DNA from: Bacterioplanoides pacificum
GTDB lineage: Bacteria > Pseudomonadota > Gammaproteobacteria > Pseudomonadales > Oceanobacteraceae
Direction of reading: 5' to 3'
Assembly (NCBI RefSeq): GCF_042648445.1
Contig: NZ_JBHRYB010000014.1
Location: 62,001-126,000, forward strand
DNA: 64,000 bases
A program made the translations under genes and the position numbers. Position 1 is the stretch's first letter, and every line of letters begins with the position of its first letter. This document shows positions 50,979-59,191 of the stretch, one piece after another. The notes beneath the pieces were generated by a model that saw nothing but the letters and a program-made list of their open reading frames with translations, was not told the DNA's origin and ran no database searches.

Positions 50979-52331
50979 ATGACTTATATCCATCAGACCA
51001 TCGATGACCTGAAGCAAACCAGCCCGGCTCAGTGTGAGTTTTATCAGGCGGTGGAAGAAGTACTGGAATCACTGGAACCCTTGCTGGAAACCTCCGGCCG
51101 TTATCAGCAGCAGGCCATTATTCAGCGTATGGTGGAGCCGGAGCGGCAGATTATGTTCCGTGTGCCCTGGATGGATGATCAGGGACAGATTCACGTTAAC
51201 AAAGGTTACCGGGTGGAGTTTAACTCGGCGTTAGGACCCTATAAGGGCGGCTTGCGCTTCCACCCGAGTGTCAACGCCAGCATCATCAAATTTCTCGGCT
51301 TTGAGCAGATTTTTAAAAACGCCTTAACCGGCTTGCCAATCGGTGGCGGTAAAGGCGGCGCCAACTTTGATCCGGCGGGGCGTTCCGATGCCGAAATCAT
51401 GCGTTTTTGTCAGTCGTATATGACCGAGTTATACCGCCATATTGGCCCGGCCACCGATGTGCCGGCCGGTGATATTGGTGTGGGCGCCCGTGAGATTGGT
51501 TATCTGTTTGGTCAATACAAACGCCTGACCGGCCGCTACGAAGGTGTGTTAACCGGTAAAAGCCTGCTCTGGGGTGGTTCACTGGTACGCAAAGAGGCCA
51601 CCGGGTATGGCGCGGTGTATTTTGCCGAAACGATGCTCGAAGCCCGTGGTGACAGCCTGAAAGGTAAAAAGTGTCTGGTGTCCGGCGCCGGTAACGTGGC
51701 GACTTACGCCATCGAAAAGCTGTACCAGCTGGGGGCTGTGCCGGTCAGTTGCAGCGACTCACGCGGTACCTTGTATCACGACAAAGGCATTGATCTGGCG
51801 TTACTGAAGCAGCTGAAGGAAGTGGAGCGGCGCAGCCTGCTCGACTATCTGCAAACCCATGGCGACGCACAATATATTCCGCGCAGTGATGATCCGCAGG
51901 ATGGCCATGCGGTGTGGCGCTTTAAAGCCGATGCGGCTTTCCCCTGTGCCACCCAGAACGAACTCAGCGGCGCCGATGCTCAGGCACTGCTGGCCAATGG
52001 CTGTCAGCTGGTCAGTGAAGGGGCGAATATGCCATCAACCCAGGCGGCGGTGAATGCCTTTATCGATGCCCGCATTGCTTATGGCCCGGGTAAAGCCGCC
52101 AATGCCGGCGGTGTGGCGACCAGTCAGCTGGAAATGGCCCAGAACGCCAGTATGCAGAGCTGGAGTTTTGAGCAGGTTGATGAACTGTTAAAAGGCATTA
52201 TGAAAAACATTTATGTGACCGCCAGCCAGACCGCCGAACAGTTTGGCCAGCCAGGTAACCTGGTATTGGGTGCCAATATTGCCGGCTTTAAGCGGGTGGC
52301 AGAGGCCATGATCGAACAGGGCGCGGTGTAA
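50979..52331 (+). CDS. gdhA: NADP-specific glutamate dehydrogenase
   Basis: GdhA makes glutamate from 2-oxoglutarate and ammonium with NADPH. The 450-residue length fits the hexameric NADP type. Key segments are GPYKGGLRFHPSVNASIIKFLGF, PIGGGKGGANFD with the catalytic lysines, the PAGDIGVGAREIGYLFGQY stretch, the dinucleotide fold CLVSGAGNVATYAIEKL and the C-terminal GVATSQLEMAQNA. ATG 50979 is chosen over a TTG 24 bp upstream; GGGGGA lies 10 nt before it. The gene stands alone, and an 11-bp-arm hairpin follows its stop. Confidence 0.95.
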   Translation: MTYIHQTIDDLKQTSPAQCEFYQAVEEVLESLEPLLETSGRYQQQAIIQRMVEPERQIMFRVPWMDDQGQIHVNKGYRVEFNSALGPYKGGLRFHPSVNASIIKFLGFEQIFKNALTGLPIGGGKGGANFDPAGRSDAEIMRFCQSYMTELYRHIGPATDVPAGDIGVGAREIGYLFGQYKRLTGRYEGVLTGKSLLWGGSLVRKEATGYGAVYFAETMLEARGDSLKGKKCLVSGAGNVATYAIEKLYQLGAVPVSCSDSRGTLYHDKGIDLALLKQLKEVERRSLLDYLQTHGDAQYIPRSDDPQDGHAVWRFKADAAFPCATQNELSGADAQALLANGCQLVSEGANMPSTQAAVNAFIDARIAYGPGKAANAGGVATSQLEMAQNASMQSWSFEQVDELLKGIMKNIYVTASQTAEQFGQPGNLVLGANIAGFKRVAEAMIEQGAV

Positions 52332-52343
52332 CCGGCGCAGGTT

Positions 52344-52375
52344 GGCCGGACTGGTGTCAGAGCGCCAGTCCGGCC
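52344..52375 (+). terminator. Hairpin downstream of gdhA
   Basis: GGCCGGACTGG and CCAGTCCGGCC form a perfect 11-bp stem with a 10-nt loop, 12 bp after the gdhA stop. It is not followed by a T-run, so termination strength is uncertain. Confidence 0.5.
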
Positions 52376-52440
52376 TGGCAGTTGAATGCAGCTGCCGGTA
52401 CGCATAGAATCGTCCGGTTTATTTTTTGCACAGAGCCGGA

Positions 52441-53391
52441 ATGAAAACTCAAATTTACCCGAAATATTATTACCGCAACTTCCTGCACCCCAAATACTGG
52501 CTCACCTGGCTGGGTATCAGCCTGATGTTTCTGATTTCGTTATTGCCTTATTCCGGCAAGATATGGCTTGGCCGTCAGCTGGGTTTGTTGATGCTGAAGC
52601 TGGGCGGCAGCCGGTTACAGATAACCCAGGCCAATATCCGCGCTTGCTTTCCCGAACTATCCGATACGCAACAGCAACAGCTGATTAAAGATACTTTTAT
52701 TGCCAATATGACCGGCATGGTGGAAACCACCACTGCCTGGTGGGGCAATCATCAGCCGGTACTGAATAATCTGACCGTGTATGGCCGTGAACATCTGGCC
52801 GAGGCGGAGGCCCGTGGCAAAGGGGTACTGCTGGTAGGCGGCCACTTTTCCATTCTCGATCTGGCCGGGCCAATGGCCAATCATACGTTTGATTTTAATT
52901 ATATGTACCGGCCAAATGATAACCCGTTATTTGACGCATTAATTGAGCGTTCACGGGTTGCTTACAGCCACAATAAGTTCAGCAAATATGAACTGAAAGA
53001 GATGATGGAGTTTATCAGGCAGGGTAATACCGTCTGGTATGGTTATGATCAGGATTTCGGTGGTAAACGTTCGGTGTTTGCCCCCTTTTTTGGTATTCAG
53101 ACAGCAACCTTAAAAGCGCCGATGGCGATTGCCCGGGAAACCGGTGCAACCGTGGTGATGATCAGCCAGTTTGCCGAAGGTAATGGCAAATATGCCATTC
53201 ATGTATCCCCGATTCTGGAAAACTTTCAGGATGATGACGACGTCACCGCAGCGACCCGCCTGAATGCTCAGCTGGAGCAATTTGTGCGCTTACACCCGGA
53301 ACAATATTTATGGCTGCACCGTCGTTTCCGTTCCCGTCCGGAAGGCGAAGAGCCGTTTTATCCGAAGAAAAAACGCAAGCCTAAAAAATAA
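52441..53391 (+). CDS. Lipid A biosynthesis lauroyl/myristoyl acyltransferase (LpxL/LpxM type)
   Basis: This inner-membrane-associated enzyme transfers a fatty acyl chain to Kdo2-lipid IVA. The N-terminal anchor is LTWLGISLMFLISLLPYSG. The catalytic HxxxxD motif is HFSILD within VGGHFSILDLAGP (near residue 135), then MYRPNDNPLFDALIERSR, YGYDQDFGG and a basic C-terminus (PKKKRKPKK). The length is 316 residues from ATG 52441; an upstream TTG adds five. Which acyl chain or position it handles (LpxL versus LpxM) cannot be told from the sequence. A strong bidirectional terminator follows. Confidence 0.88.
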   Translation: MKTQIYPKYYYRNFLHPKYWLTWLGISLMFLISLLPYSGKIWLGRQLGLLMLKLGGSRLQITQANIRACFPELSDTQQQQLIKDTFIANMTGMVETTTAWWGNHQPVLNNLTVYGREHLAEAEARGKGVLLVGGHFSILDLAGPMANHTFDFNYMYRPNDNPLFDALIERSRVAYSHNKFSKYELKEMMEFIRQGNTVWYGYDQDFGGKRSVFAPFFGIQTATLKAPMAIARETGATVVMISQFAEGNGKYAIHVSPILENFQDDDDVTAATRLNAQLEQFVRLHPEQYLWLHRRFRSRPEGEEPFYPKKKRKPKK

Positions 53392-53417
53392 TATTCACGG
53401 CGATCAGATGTGCTGAT

Positions 53418-53452
53418 AAAACGGCCCGGGAAAGAACTTCCCGGGCCGTTTT
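53418..53452. terminator. Bidirectional intrinsic terminator
   Basis: AAAACGGCCCGGGAA and TTCCCGGGCCGTTTT form a perfect 15-bp stem with a 5-nt loop, and each strand ends its stem in TTTT. It separates the convergent acyltransferase and hydrolase genes and should stop transcription from both sides. Confidence 0.9.
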
Positions 53453-53459
53453 CGCTGTT

Positions 53460-54332
53460 TTAATAAGCAGCTGCTAATAATGCATCGCAGGCCTGATGCG
53501 GATTGCCGGTCTCATCATACACCCTGACCCATTCACCATAATTATGAATAACGGGAATATTTTCCGGGTGAAAGCCGGGTTTAAAATACATCAGTAGTTT
53601 GGGCAACATCGACGACAGAATACCTCTGCGGCCGTACATCCAGTTGAGGTTTTTCAGCACCATTAAACGACGTTGCCACCAGGAAAAACCATCGGCCTGC
53701 AGCAATTCATCGGCATAGTTAAACATCACCGAGGTGGTATGCCGGGTGGCGATCACCATGGCGATGCAACGTTTTATATACCCTACCTTAGCAACCGTTT
53801 TCATCACGTTAAAGGCGACTGAACGGTGTTCCATTTCTTCAATGGCATGCCAGGCAAACATGGCGCACATTTTCGGGTGGATATCAGCAGTCACTTCCTT
53901 TCGGGAAAAAAAGGTTTCGGCCAGCAGCGCGGTAAAATGTTCGTAAGCGGCGGTTAATGCCAGATTAAATTCATCCGAATAACGTGCCTGGTCGCGTTTA
54001 ATGTAGTCTTTAAGCTCGTTCAGAATTTTTTCCATCGGCATACCCTGGGCAGCCAGCAGCTGATTAAAACGGGTATGCGCAATGCCGTGTTGCGCTTCCT
54101 GCTGGGTGAACTCTTTTACATCGTGCTGCAGCTGGCTGTCGCTGATACGATCCCGGAAGGCACGCACACTGGAAATAAAATAGCGCTCACCATCCGGAAA
54201 GCTGAGCTGCAGCGCATCCATAATGCGGGTTTTAAACGGATCGTCCGCGTTCCAGTACTTCGGAAAATCAGAATCCAGTCCAAAGTCGATATCTTTGCGG
54301 GCCTCAATGGCCGGTTGTGGGTGTCTGGTCAT
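53460..54332 (-). CDS. Metal-dependent hydrolase family protein (PF10118 type, ferritin-like)
   Basis: The 290-residue, largely helical protein carries carboxylate/histidine motifs of the predicted metal-dependent hydrolase family: FPDGERYFISSVR near residue 50, FTQQEAQHGIAHTRFNQLL near residue 95 and AWHAIEEMEHRSVAFNVM near residue 170. The repeated ExxH spacing implies a dimetal site like those of diiron oxygenases; the biochemical reaction is not established. It ends DETGNPHQACDALLAAAY. It diverges from the interrupted PucR-type regulator across 205 bp, so that regulator may have controlled it before the IS landed. Confidence 0.8.
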   Translation of the reverse strand: MTRHPQPAIEARKDIDFGLDSDFPKYWNADDPFKTRIMDALQLSFPDGERYFISSVRAFRDRISDSQLQHDVKEFTQQEAQHGIAHTRFNQLLAAQGMPMEKILNELKDYIKRDQARYSDEFNLALTAAYEHFTALLAETFFSRKEVTADIHPKMCAMFAWHAIEEMEHRSVAFNVMKTVAKVGYIKRCIAMVIATRHTTSVMFNYADELLQADGFSWWQRRLMVLKNLNWMYGRRGILSSMLPKLLMYFKPGFHPENIPVIHNYGEWVRVYDETGNPHQACDALLAAAY

Positions 54333-54537
54333 GGTGTTTCCCTGTGCCGGCCTGGTGGCGATGACAAACGGCTACCGTCCGGGTTGTTGTTATTGTGGTT
54401 TGCCTGGGGCCTGTAACAGGCTTACGAGGCTGAGACTGATCATCTTATGAACGGATCAGTGGGTCATCAATGTACAAAACAACACTAAAGGGGATATATT
54501 TGGTGCAATTTGCACTTTTTATGGCCGCGGAGACAAT

Positions 54538-55377
54538 ATGAAACTTGCCGTCAGTACCCGCCAGCGCTGGCCCGGGATCACCCCCAGAATCGTTGAACTG
54601 CTGCGCTGTGGTGCTGAACTGGCACTGCAGCTGGCGACCAGTCCGGAAGTGCTGGATCAGCTGGAAGGGGGCAATTTCAGAGCCGTCGGAGCAGATAATC
54701 AGTACCTTGACCCACTGCTGTCAGTGAAACAACGACGGGCCATCCGTGCCGCCACCATTCATTGGTTAAACGCGGTGATTGAGCACCCGGACCAGCCGGT
54801 GAGTGCGTTTCTGGTGGAGGAAGCGGTACTCAGCCTGAATGAAATTTTCCCCGATCAGGCGCCCCAGGTGTTGTTGAACAATGCCCGCTCAGTGCAGGAC
54901 ATCGCCTGGCAATACTGGATGAAAATTGTTTTTCAGCTGACCCGGGAACCGGCTGAATTACAGCAGTTGCTGGAAATTTCCTCATTGTCGATCAGTGCCT
55001 TTATCGACGACAGCCTGCAGCTGGCGATGCAGCGTATAAAACAGGATGAAGAAAGCCGCAAAGCGGGCTTAGCGGAACAGCAGCGTGAGCTTATCTCGCG
55101 CATCGTGGCCGGTGATGCTGTCGCTTTACAGGACGCCGAACGGCTGCTGAATTATCCGTTTAGCCAGCCCCATCACAGTGCGATCATCTGGAGTGAAGAA
55201 ATTGATACGGAAATTGCAGATCTGGAACAACTGGCCAGTGCGTTTCAGAAAGCCTGCCAGCAAAGCCGGGCGTTAAAAATTATTGTCAGTCCGGCGCTAA
55301 TCTGGGTCTGGACGGCAGCAGAATACCCGCTAAACGAAAAAGTGCTAAAAAATAGGGTATACGGATTTAATGGTTGA
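54538..55377 (+). pseudogene. PucR/CdaR-type regulator, N-terminal part (interrupted by IS)
   Basis: Residues 1-272 belong to a helical N-terminal and central domain of a PucR-type transcription regulator; the last eight codons (from 55355) are read from the IS end. The native gene continues at 58722. Taking out the element with one copy of AAAAAATA joins VLKNKAHIRLSYGEGG to CGMDGFRRSHLDAQAAQ in frame, giving 411 codons. As it stands the fragment lacks the DNA-binding domain and should be inactive. It is divergent from the dimetal hydrolase gene. Confidence 0.9.
55347..55354. repeat. Target-site duplication, left copy
   Basis: AAAAAATA directly abuts the left inverted repeat of the ISL3 element and is repeated at 58714-58721. 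An 8-bp duplication is normal for ISL3-family elements. Confidence 0.93.
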
Positions 55378-55378
55378 T
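55355..55378 (+). repeat. Left terminal inverted repeat of the ISL3 element
   Basis: It starts GGGTATACGGATTT and ends AATGGTTGAT; 21 of 24 positions match the right repeat in reverse complement. Confidence 0.92.
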
Positions 55379-55412
55379 GGGGCACCTTCACCCCATCAAT
55401 CTGATACCACCC

Positions 55413-55865
55413 TCAGATGGTTGATAGATCGACTCCGTAGTTGAGTTCCTCTGCGAAGTCCGGCAGTCCGTAACCGATGGTTTTCTTGTAGAAAGGAGAG
55501 ACCTTCGCAGTCGGTGCCTTCTTCTTGTGCTTCGTGGTGTAGAGCATTCGTGCCCGCATCACCTCGAAGGAGTAACCGCGCCCTTCACGGTTCTTGTCCT
55601 TGGCCAGTTGGTTGATGGACTCCGTGTAAGCGTTGGTGACGGGCATGTCCGTCTCGAAGTAGGTCATGGTCTCTTCGCGCCAGTTTCCCACTGCCCTGAC
55701 CAGATCGCTCCAGACTTCCTTTTGGCCCTTCGGGATGGTGGCTATCCACTCGTCCAGGGCGGCTTCTGCCTGGAGCCGTGTGGTGGCGTCCCAGATGCCG
55801 TAGAAGCGCTCCTTGTGCTCGTAGGCGGCCAGCAGTTGCGGGAACGCGCCTGTCCAGGTCTCCAT
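55413..55865 (-). pseudogene. ISL3 transposase, C-terminal part (frameshifted)
   Basis: The 150 codons hold the C-terminal half of the ISL3/ISPpu12 transposase: METWTGAFPQLLAAYEHKER, DMPVTNAYTESINQLAKDKN with the catalytic-core NAYTESIN motif, and GRGYSFEVMRARMLY. The same frame is open further upstream (codons for RKILLKRAHEVSDRERLI, up to about 55920) and joins the N-terminal part only after a net change of one base modulo three near 55920. The two parts therefore come from one broken gene. Confidence 0.9.
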
Positions 55866-55903
55866 GATGAGGCGCTCCCGGTCTGAGACTTCGTGAGCGC
55901 GTT

Positions 55904-56689
55904 TCAGCAGGATTTTCCGGTCCGGCTCTGGGACGGTTTCAGCTCCTTTCTGAGGCCCTTGCGCACTCTCTCTAGGGCATCGTTGGCCATGCGCACCACA
56001 TGGAACTTATCGACCACGATACGGGCCTGGGGCAGCACAGCCTTGACCGCTGCCCGGTAGGGGTTCCACATGTCCATGCTGACGATCTCGACCTTCTGCC
56101 GGTCTTTCAGCTTCATCAGGTAGTTGGTCACCACGTCCTGGCGGCGGGTGGCCAGCAGGTCGAGCAGGGTTCGCTCCTCAATGTTGGTCAGAATGCAGCG
56201 GTAGCGCTTGTTCAGGTATAGCTCGTCAATGCCCAGGATGCGGGGCGTCTCGAAGCGGTGCCAGCGCCCCAGGAACTCGGCGCGGGCGTTGAAGATGTCG
56301 CGCACCGTCTTCTCGTCCAGGCCGGTCTGTGCCGCCACAAAGGTGTAGGGGTGGTTGAAGGATTCCTTCTCCACGTACTCATGCAGCCGCAGTGTCATAC
56401 GGAATCCGTCCACCATCTCCGGTAGCTGGGGCCTGAATGTTGTCTTGCAGGCCCGGCAGGTGTATCGGCGGCGGACCACCCAGAGAGTGACCCGCTTGCC
56501 GTGGATGGGCAGATCACGATAGGGAACGTCACGCTTGCCGAACCGTACGAACTCACCCTGCACTCCGCATTCTTCGCAGGCAATGGGATCGGGCGCGTCC
56601 ACTTGGAAGTGCATGTCGTCGTCGGTGGTTTTGCAGCCCAGTACTTGGTATTGCGGCAGGTGAAGGATGTTGTCGGGAAGTTCGGTCAT
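55904..56689 (-). pseudogene. ISL3 transposase, N-terminal part (frameshifted)
   Basis: These 261 codons begin MTELPDNILHLPQYQVLGC. They contain the two CxxC zinc motifs of ISL3 transposases (ACEECGVQG and YTCRACKTTF), the helix-turn-helix region and the first catalytic Asp stretches (LGIDELYLNKRYRCIL; VSMDMWNPYRAAVKAVLP). The frame fails after ELKPSQSRT near 55920, where GGACC sequences suggest a short deletion. A ribosomal frameshift is less likely, because no slippery heptamer is visible there. Confidence 0.9.
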
Positions 56690-56710
56690 GGTGTTGTATA
56701 GGCGAAGGTT

Positions 56711-57223
56711 TCAGTCAGATCCATCCGACTCGGCATTGGTGTTTGTTTTTTTACCCAAAAAGCTGCCGGAAACGAAAAGTAAGGCACCGAGGACAATTGC
56801 AATATCAGCCAGGTTGAAGGCCGGCCAATGCCAGTCTCGCCAATAGAAATCAAAGGAATCCACAACATAGCCACGAAAGACCCGGTCAATCAGGTTGCCC
56901 ATGGCGCCACCGAGGATAAGACTGTAAGCGATGGCTTCTCCTTTATGACGATTTTCAAGGATCAGCTTGATCAGAAAAATTGAGACCGCCACCGCGATCC
57001 CGATAAAAAAGTAGCGCTGCCAGCCTCCACCATTCGCAAAAAGACTGAATGCGGCACCGGTGTTCCTTAGGTGCACCCAGTTAAAGAACGGGGTCACCGA
57101 AACAGACTCGCCATAGGCCATTGATTGCTGCACCAGCCACTTTACAGCTTGATCAGACGTTGCCAGCAGGCCCGATATGGACAACAGGGCGTACGGCGAG
57201 AGCTTTTTGCCGATAATGAGCAT
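56711..57223 (-). CDS. lspA: Lipoprotein signal peptidase (signal peptidase II), element-borne copy
   Basis: LspA is the inner-membrane aspartyl protease that cuts the signal peptide of lipoproteins. The 170-residue copy has four membrane spans, the conserved NTGAAFSLF, the GGAMGNLIDRVFRGYVVDSFDFY segment with catalytic Asp122 and the FNLADI motif with Asp140. It is complete and should be functional. It is part of the transposon cargo, 3 bp from the CDF gene, and is extra to the cell's own chromosomal lspA, which must be elsewhere. Its benefit to the element is not known. Confidence 0.93.
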   Translation of the reverse strand: MLIIGKKLSPYALLSISGLLATSDQAVKWLVQQSMAYGESVSVTPFFNWVHLRNTGAAFSLFANGGGWQRYFFIGIAVAVSIFLIKLILENRHKGEAIAYSLILGGAMGNLIDRVFRGYVVDSFDFYWRDWHWPAFNLADIAIVLGALLFVSGSFLGKKTNTNAESDGSD

Positions 57224-57226
57224 TAT

Positions 57227-58123
57227 TTAACCCTTGAGCGCCAGAATGCGCCTGGCACCGTTAAGCACGACGAGCCCCGCGATGGTGCCGATAATTAGAT
57301 CCGGATAATTGGAACCGGTCCACACGACCAGGGCGCCGGCGGTGATGACCCCCAGGTTGATCACCACGTCGTTGGCCGAGAATATCCAGCTTGCCTTCAT
57401 GTGCGCCCCGCCTTCCCGATGTTTGGATATGAGCAGCAGACAACTGGTATTGGCAATCAATGCGACGAATGCGATAGCCATCATCACCAGCGATTCAGGC
57501 TCACTACCGAATACAAAGCGTCTCACCACCTCTACGAGCACGCCCACAGCCAAGATCAGTTGCAGTACACCAGCAAGATGCGCGGCACGTACCTGCATTT
57601 TCACGCTATGTCCAACCGCATAAAGGGCAAGCCCGTACACCGCCGCATCGGCAAAATTGTCCAGGGACTCTGCAATGAGGCCAGTTGACTGGGCGATCAG
57701 ACCGGCAGTCATTTCCACCAGGAACAGAAGTGCATTGATGCCGAGCAACCAGCGCAGGGTCCCGGATTCTTGCTTAGCAGAAGCTGCCGAAAACTCGGCG
57801 GCCTTGATGGTCTCCGGATTTGCAGCGACGGTTTCCTGAAGCGAGGCGCCTAGCCCCAAGGTCTTCAGTTTCGAGGTGACGGGCTCGACCTCGCCGTCAT
57901 GCACGACCTTCAGCCGGCGGTTCGACAAGTCGAAGGACAGCGCCCGAATCTCCTCAAAGCCGTTCAGGGCTAGGCGAATCATTCGTTCTTCTGATGGACA
58001 GTCCATCTTCGGCACGGCATAAACACTGACCCATTCCCCTGGCGCCTCGGAGGAGGCCTGTATATCGGTATCCGCTGCGGACATTGCATCACCGCCACAG
58101 GCGCCACCACAGGATTTGCTCAT
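57227..58123 (-). CDS. Cation diffusion facilitator metal-efflux protein with N-terminal HMA-like domain
   Basis: The 298-residue membrane protein starts MSKSCGGACGG, a Cys-rich tail. It is followed by a ferredoxin-like metal-binding region (VYAVPKMDCPSEERMIRLAL, residues ~35-105), then a CDF membrane domain with about six spans. DNFADAAVYGLALYAVG and FSANDVVINLGVITAGAL supply the expected aspartates. It should export Cd2+, Zn2+ or Pb2+. ATG 58123 has GGAG 7 nt upstream. It is divergent from the merR gene, with a MerR-type promoter between them. Confidence 0.88.
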   Translation of the reverse strand: MSKSCGGACGGDAMSAADTDIQASSEAPGEWVSVYAVPKMDCPSEERMIRLALNGFEEIRALSFDLSNRRLKVVHDGEVEPVTSKLKTLGLGASLQETVAANPETIKAAEFSAASAKQESGTLRWLLGINALLFLVEMTAGLIAQSTGLIAESLDNFADAAVYGLALYAVGHSVKMQVRAAHLAGVLQLILAVGVLVEVVRRFVFGSEPESLVMMAIAFVALIANTSCLLLISKHREGGAHMKASWIFSANDVVINLGVITAGALVVWTGSNYPDLIIGTIAGLVVLNGARRILALKG

Positions 58124-58156
58124 GATACGACTCCACTTGAACAATGTTGTGGTACC

Positions 58157-58187
58157 ATTTAAAACTATAAAGCTACTATAAGGTCAA
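58157..58187 (-). promoter_or_regulatory. MerR-controlled promoter of the CDF-lspA genes
   Basis: On the minus strand, TTGACC (58182-58187) and TTAAAT (58157-58162) are separated by 19 bp, the overlong spacing typical of MerR-activated promoters. The spacer contains an imperfect dyad (TTATAGTAGCTTTATAG) and resembles the Pb/Cd-type promoters in layout. CadR-type activation by metal is inferred. Confidence 0.75.
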
Positions 58188-58218
58188 TAGAGTAAAGAAT
58201 CCGTTGGGGAGGAGGCTG

Positions 58219-58626
58219 ATGCGCATTGGTCAGTTGGCGCAGTTGGTAGGGGTCGAAACACAGACGATCCGCTTCTATGAACAGCAGGGCTTGTTGCCGC
58301 CGCCTGATCGGCAGGACAACGGTTACCGTGTCTATACCGAGAAGCATGGTGAGGGGCTGGCCTTCATCCGTCGCTGCAGAATCCTGGGCCTGTCACTGGC
58401 TGAGATTCACGAACTACAGAGCTATCAGGACGACCCTCATCAGCCTTGTACCGCCGTCAACGCCTTGCTCGATGATCACATCTCTCATGTGCGGTCGCAG
58501 ATAACCGCTCTGCAAGCGCTTGAGAAACAACTCGTTTCACTGAGAGCGAGTTGCAACGATGACCGGGAAGTAGAGGCGTGTGGGGTTCTTGCTGGAATTA
58601 GCGAAGGAAACATGCACCAGCAGTAG
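58219..58626 (+). CDS. cadR: MerR-family Cd(II)/Pb(II)-responsive regulator (CadR/PbrR type)
   Basis: The 135-residue protein has the MerR winged helix (MRIGQLAQLVGVETQTIRFYEQQGLL, then NGYRVYTEKHGEGLAFIRRC), a dimer helix and a metal site with Cys77, Cys112 and Cys121. The first two cysteines and the following CGVL region match the Cd/Pb/Zn sensors CadR and PbrR. ATG 58219 follows GGGGAGGAGGC. It overlaps the MerR-type promoter region and should regulate the divergent efflux and lspA genes. The symbol is by family resemblance. Confidence 0.9.
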   Translation: MRIGQLAQLVGVETQTIRFYEQQGLLPPPDRQDNGYRVYTEKHGEGLAFIRRCRILGLSLAEIHELQSYQDDPHQPCTAVNALLDDHISHVRSQITALQALEKQLVSLRASCNDDREVEACGVLAGISEGNMHQQ

Positions 58627-58689
58627 GTGAAGCATCAACCAGATAATCCGATGAGATGCCGGTCTGTCTCACTCTCATGCAAAGGTAAG

Positions 58690-58713
58690 ATCAACCATTT
58701 AATCCGCTTACCC
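58690..58713 (-). repeat. Right terminal inverted repeat of the ISL3 element
   Basis: Reverse-complemented it starts GGGTAAGCGGATTA and ends AATGGTTGAT. It differs from the left repeat at three positions. Confidence 0.92.
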
Positions 58714-58721
58714 AAAAAATA
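58714..58721. repeat. Target-site duplication, right copy
   Basis: AAAAAATA directly follows the right inverted repeat and is identical to the copy at 55347-55354. Confidence 0.93.
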
Positions 58722-59140
58722 AAGCCCATATCCGCCTCAGTTATGGTGAAGGTGGCTGTGGTATGGATGGTTTTCGCCGCTCGCATCTGGATGCCCAGGC
58801 GGCGCAGCGGGTATTAGGGCGGCTGAAATCTCATGTTCAGCTGGTGAGTTATGATCGTGTGCGGCTGATGGCGTTTTTAGCCAAAGACGCAAAATCCATT
58901 CAGCATTATTCCGGCCATGTGCTGGGAGATTTGGCGCAGGCACCGGCAGTGGTACGTCAGTCGTTACATGTATTTCTTGAATGTGGCTGCAACGCCAGTG
59001 AGGCGGCAAAACGGCTGCATACCCATCGTAATACGCTGTTACGCCGGCTGGCCAGGGCCGAAGCTATGTTGCCGCGACCGCTGGCCGAAAACCGCATACA
59101 GGTAGCGGTGGCGCTGGAGGCGTTGTACTGGATTTTGTGA
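58722..59140 (+). pseudogene. PucR/CdaR-type regulator, C-terminal part with HTH (downstream of IS)
   Basis: This segment continues the regulator interrupted at 55354. It contains DGFRRSHLDAQAAQRVL, the usual linker in CdaR-like regulators, and the C-terminal PucR helix-turn-helix (VFLECGCNASEAAKRLHTHRNTLLRRLARAE). An ATG at 58763 could start a 125-residue product holding only the DNA-binding domain, so a truncated protein with residual or dominant-negative binding is possible. No convincing ribosome site precedes that ATG. It converges with narX. Confidence 0.88.
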
Positions 59141-59191
59141 CGCCAGCATCACAACTGCCAAGATCACACCTGTCAGTATCAAAACCAGGCT

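Larger units (their letters stand above)
55355..58713. mobile_element. ISPpu12-like ISL3-family element (3359 bp) with metal-resistance cargo
   Basis: The element is bounded by 24-bp inverted repeats and 8-bp direct repeats. It carries, from left to right, a frameshifted ISL3 transposase, lspA and a CDF efflux gene (all minus strand) and a CadR-type merR gene (plus strand). ISPpu12 of the Pseudomonas TOL plasmid has the same gene set and nearly the same size (3.37 kb, from memory), so I call this a close relative. Insertion has cut a PucR-type gene. The target copies are identical, which suggests recent insertion, but the transposase is already broken. Confidence 0.92.

Noticed and set aside
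55355..58713. A larger genomic island or composite transposon around the ISL3 element
   Set aside because: Only one pair of matching ends and an 8-bp duplication are present, and the flanking sequence rejoins exactly into one gene.
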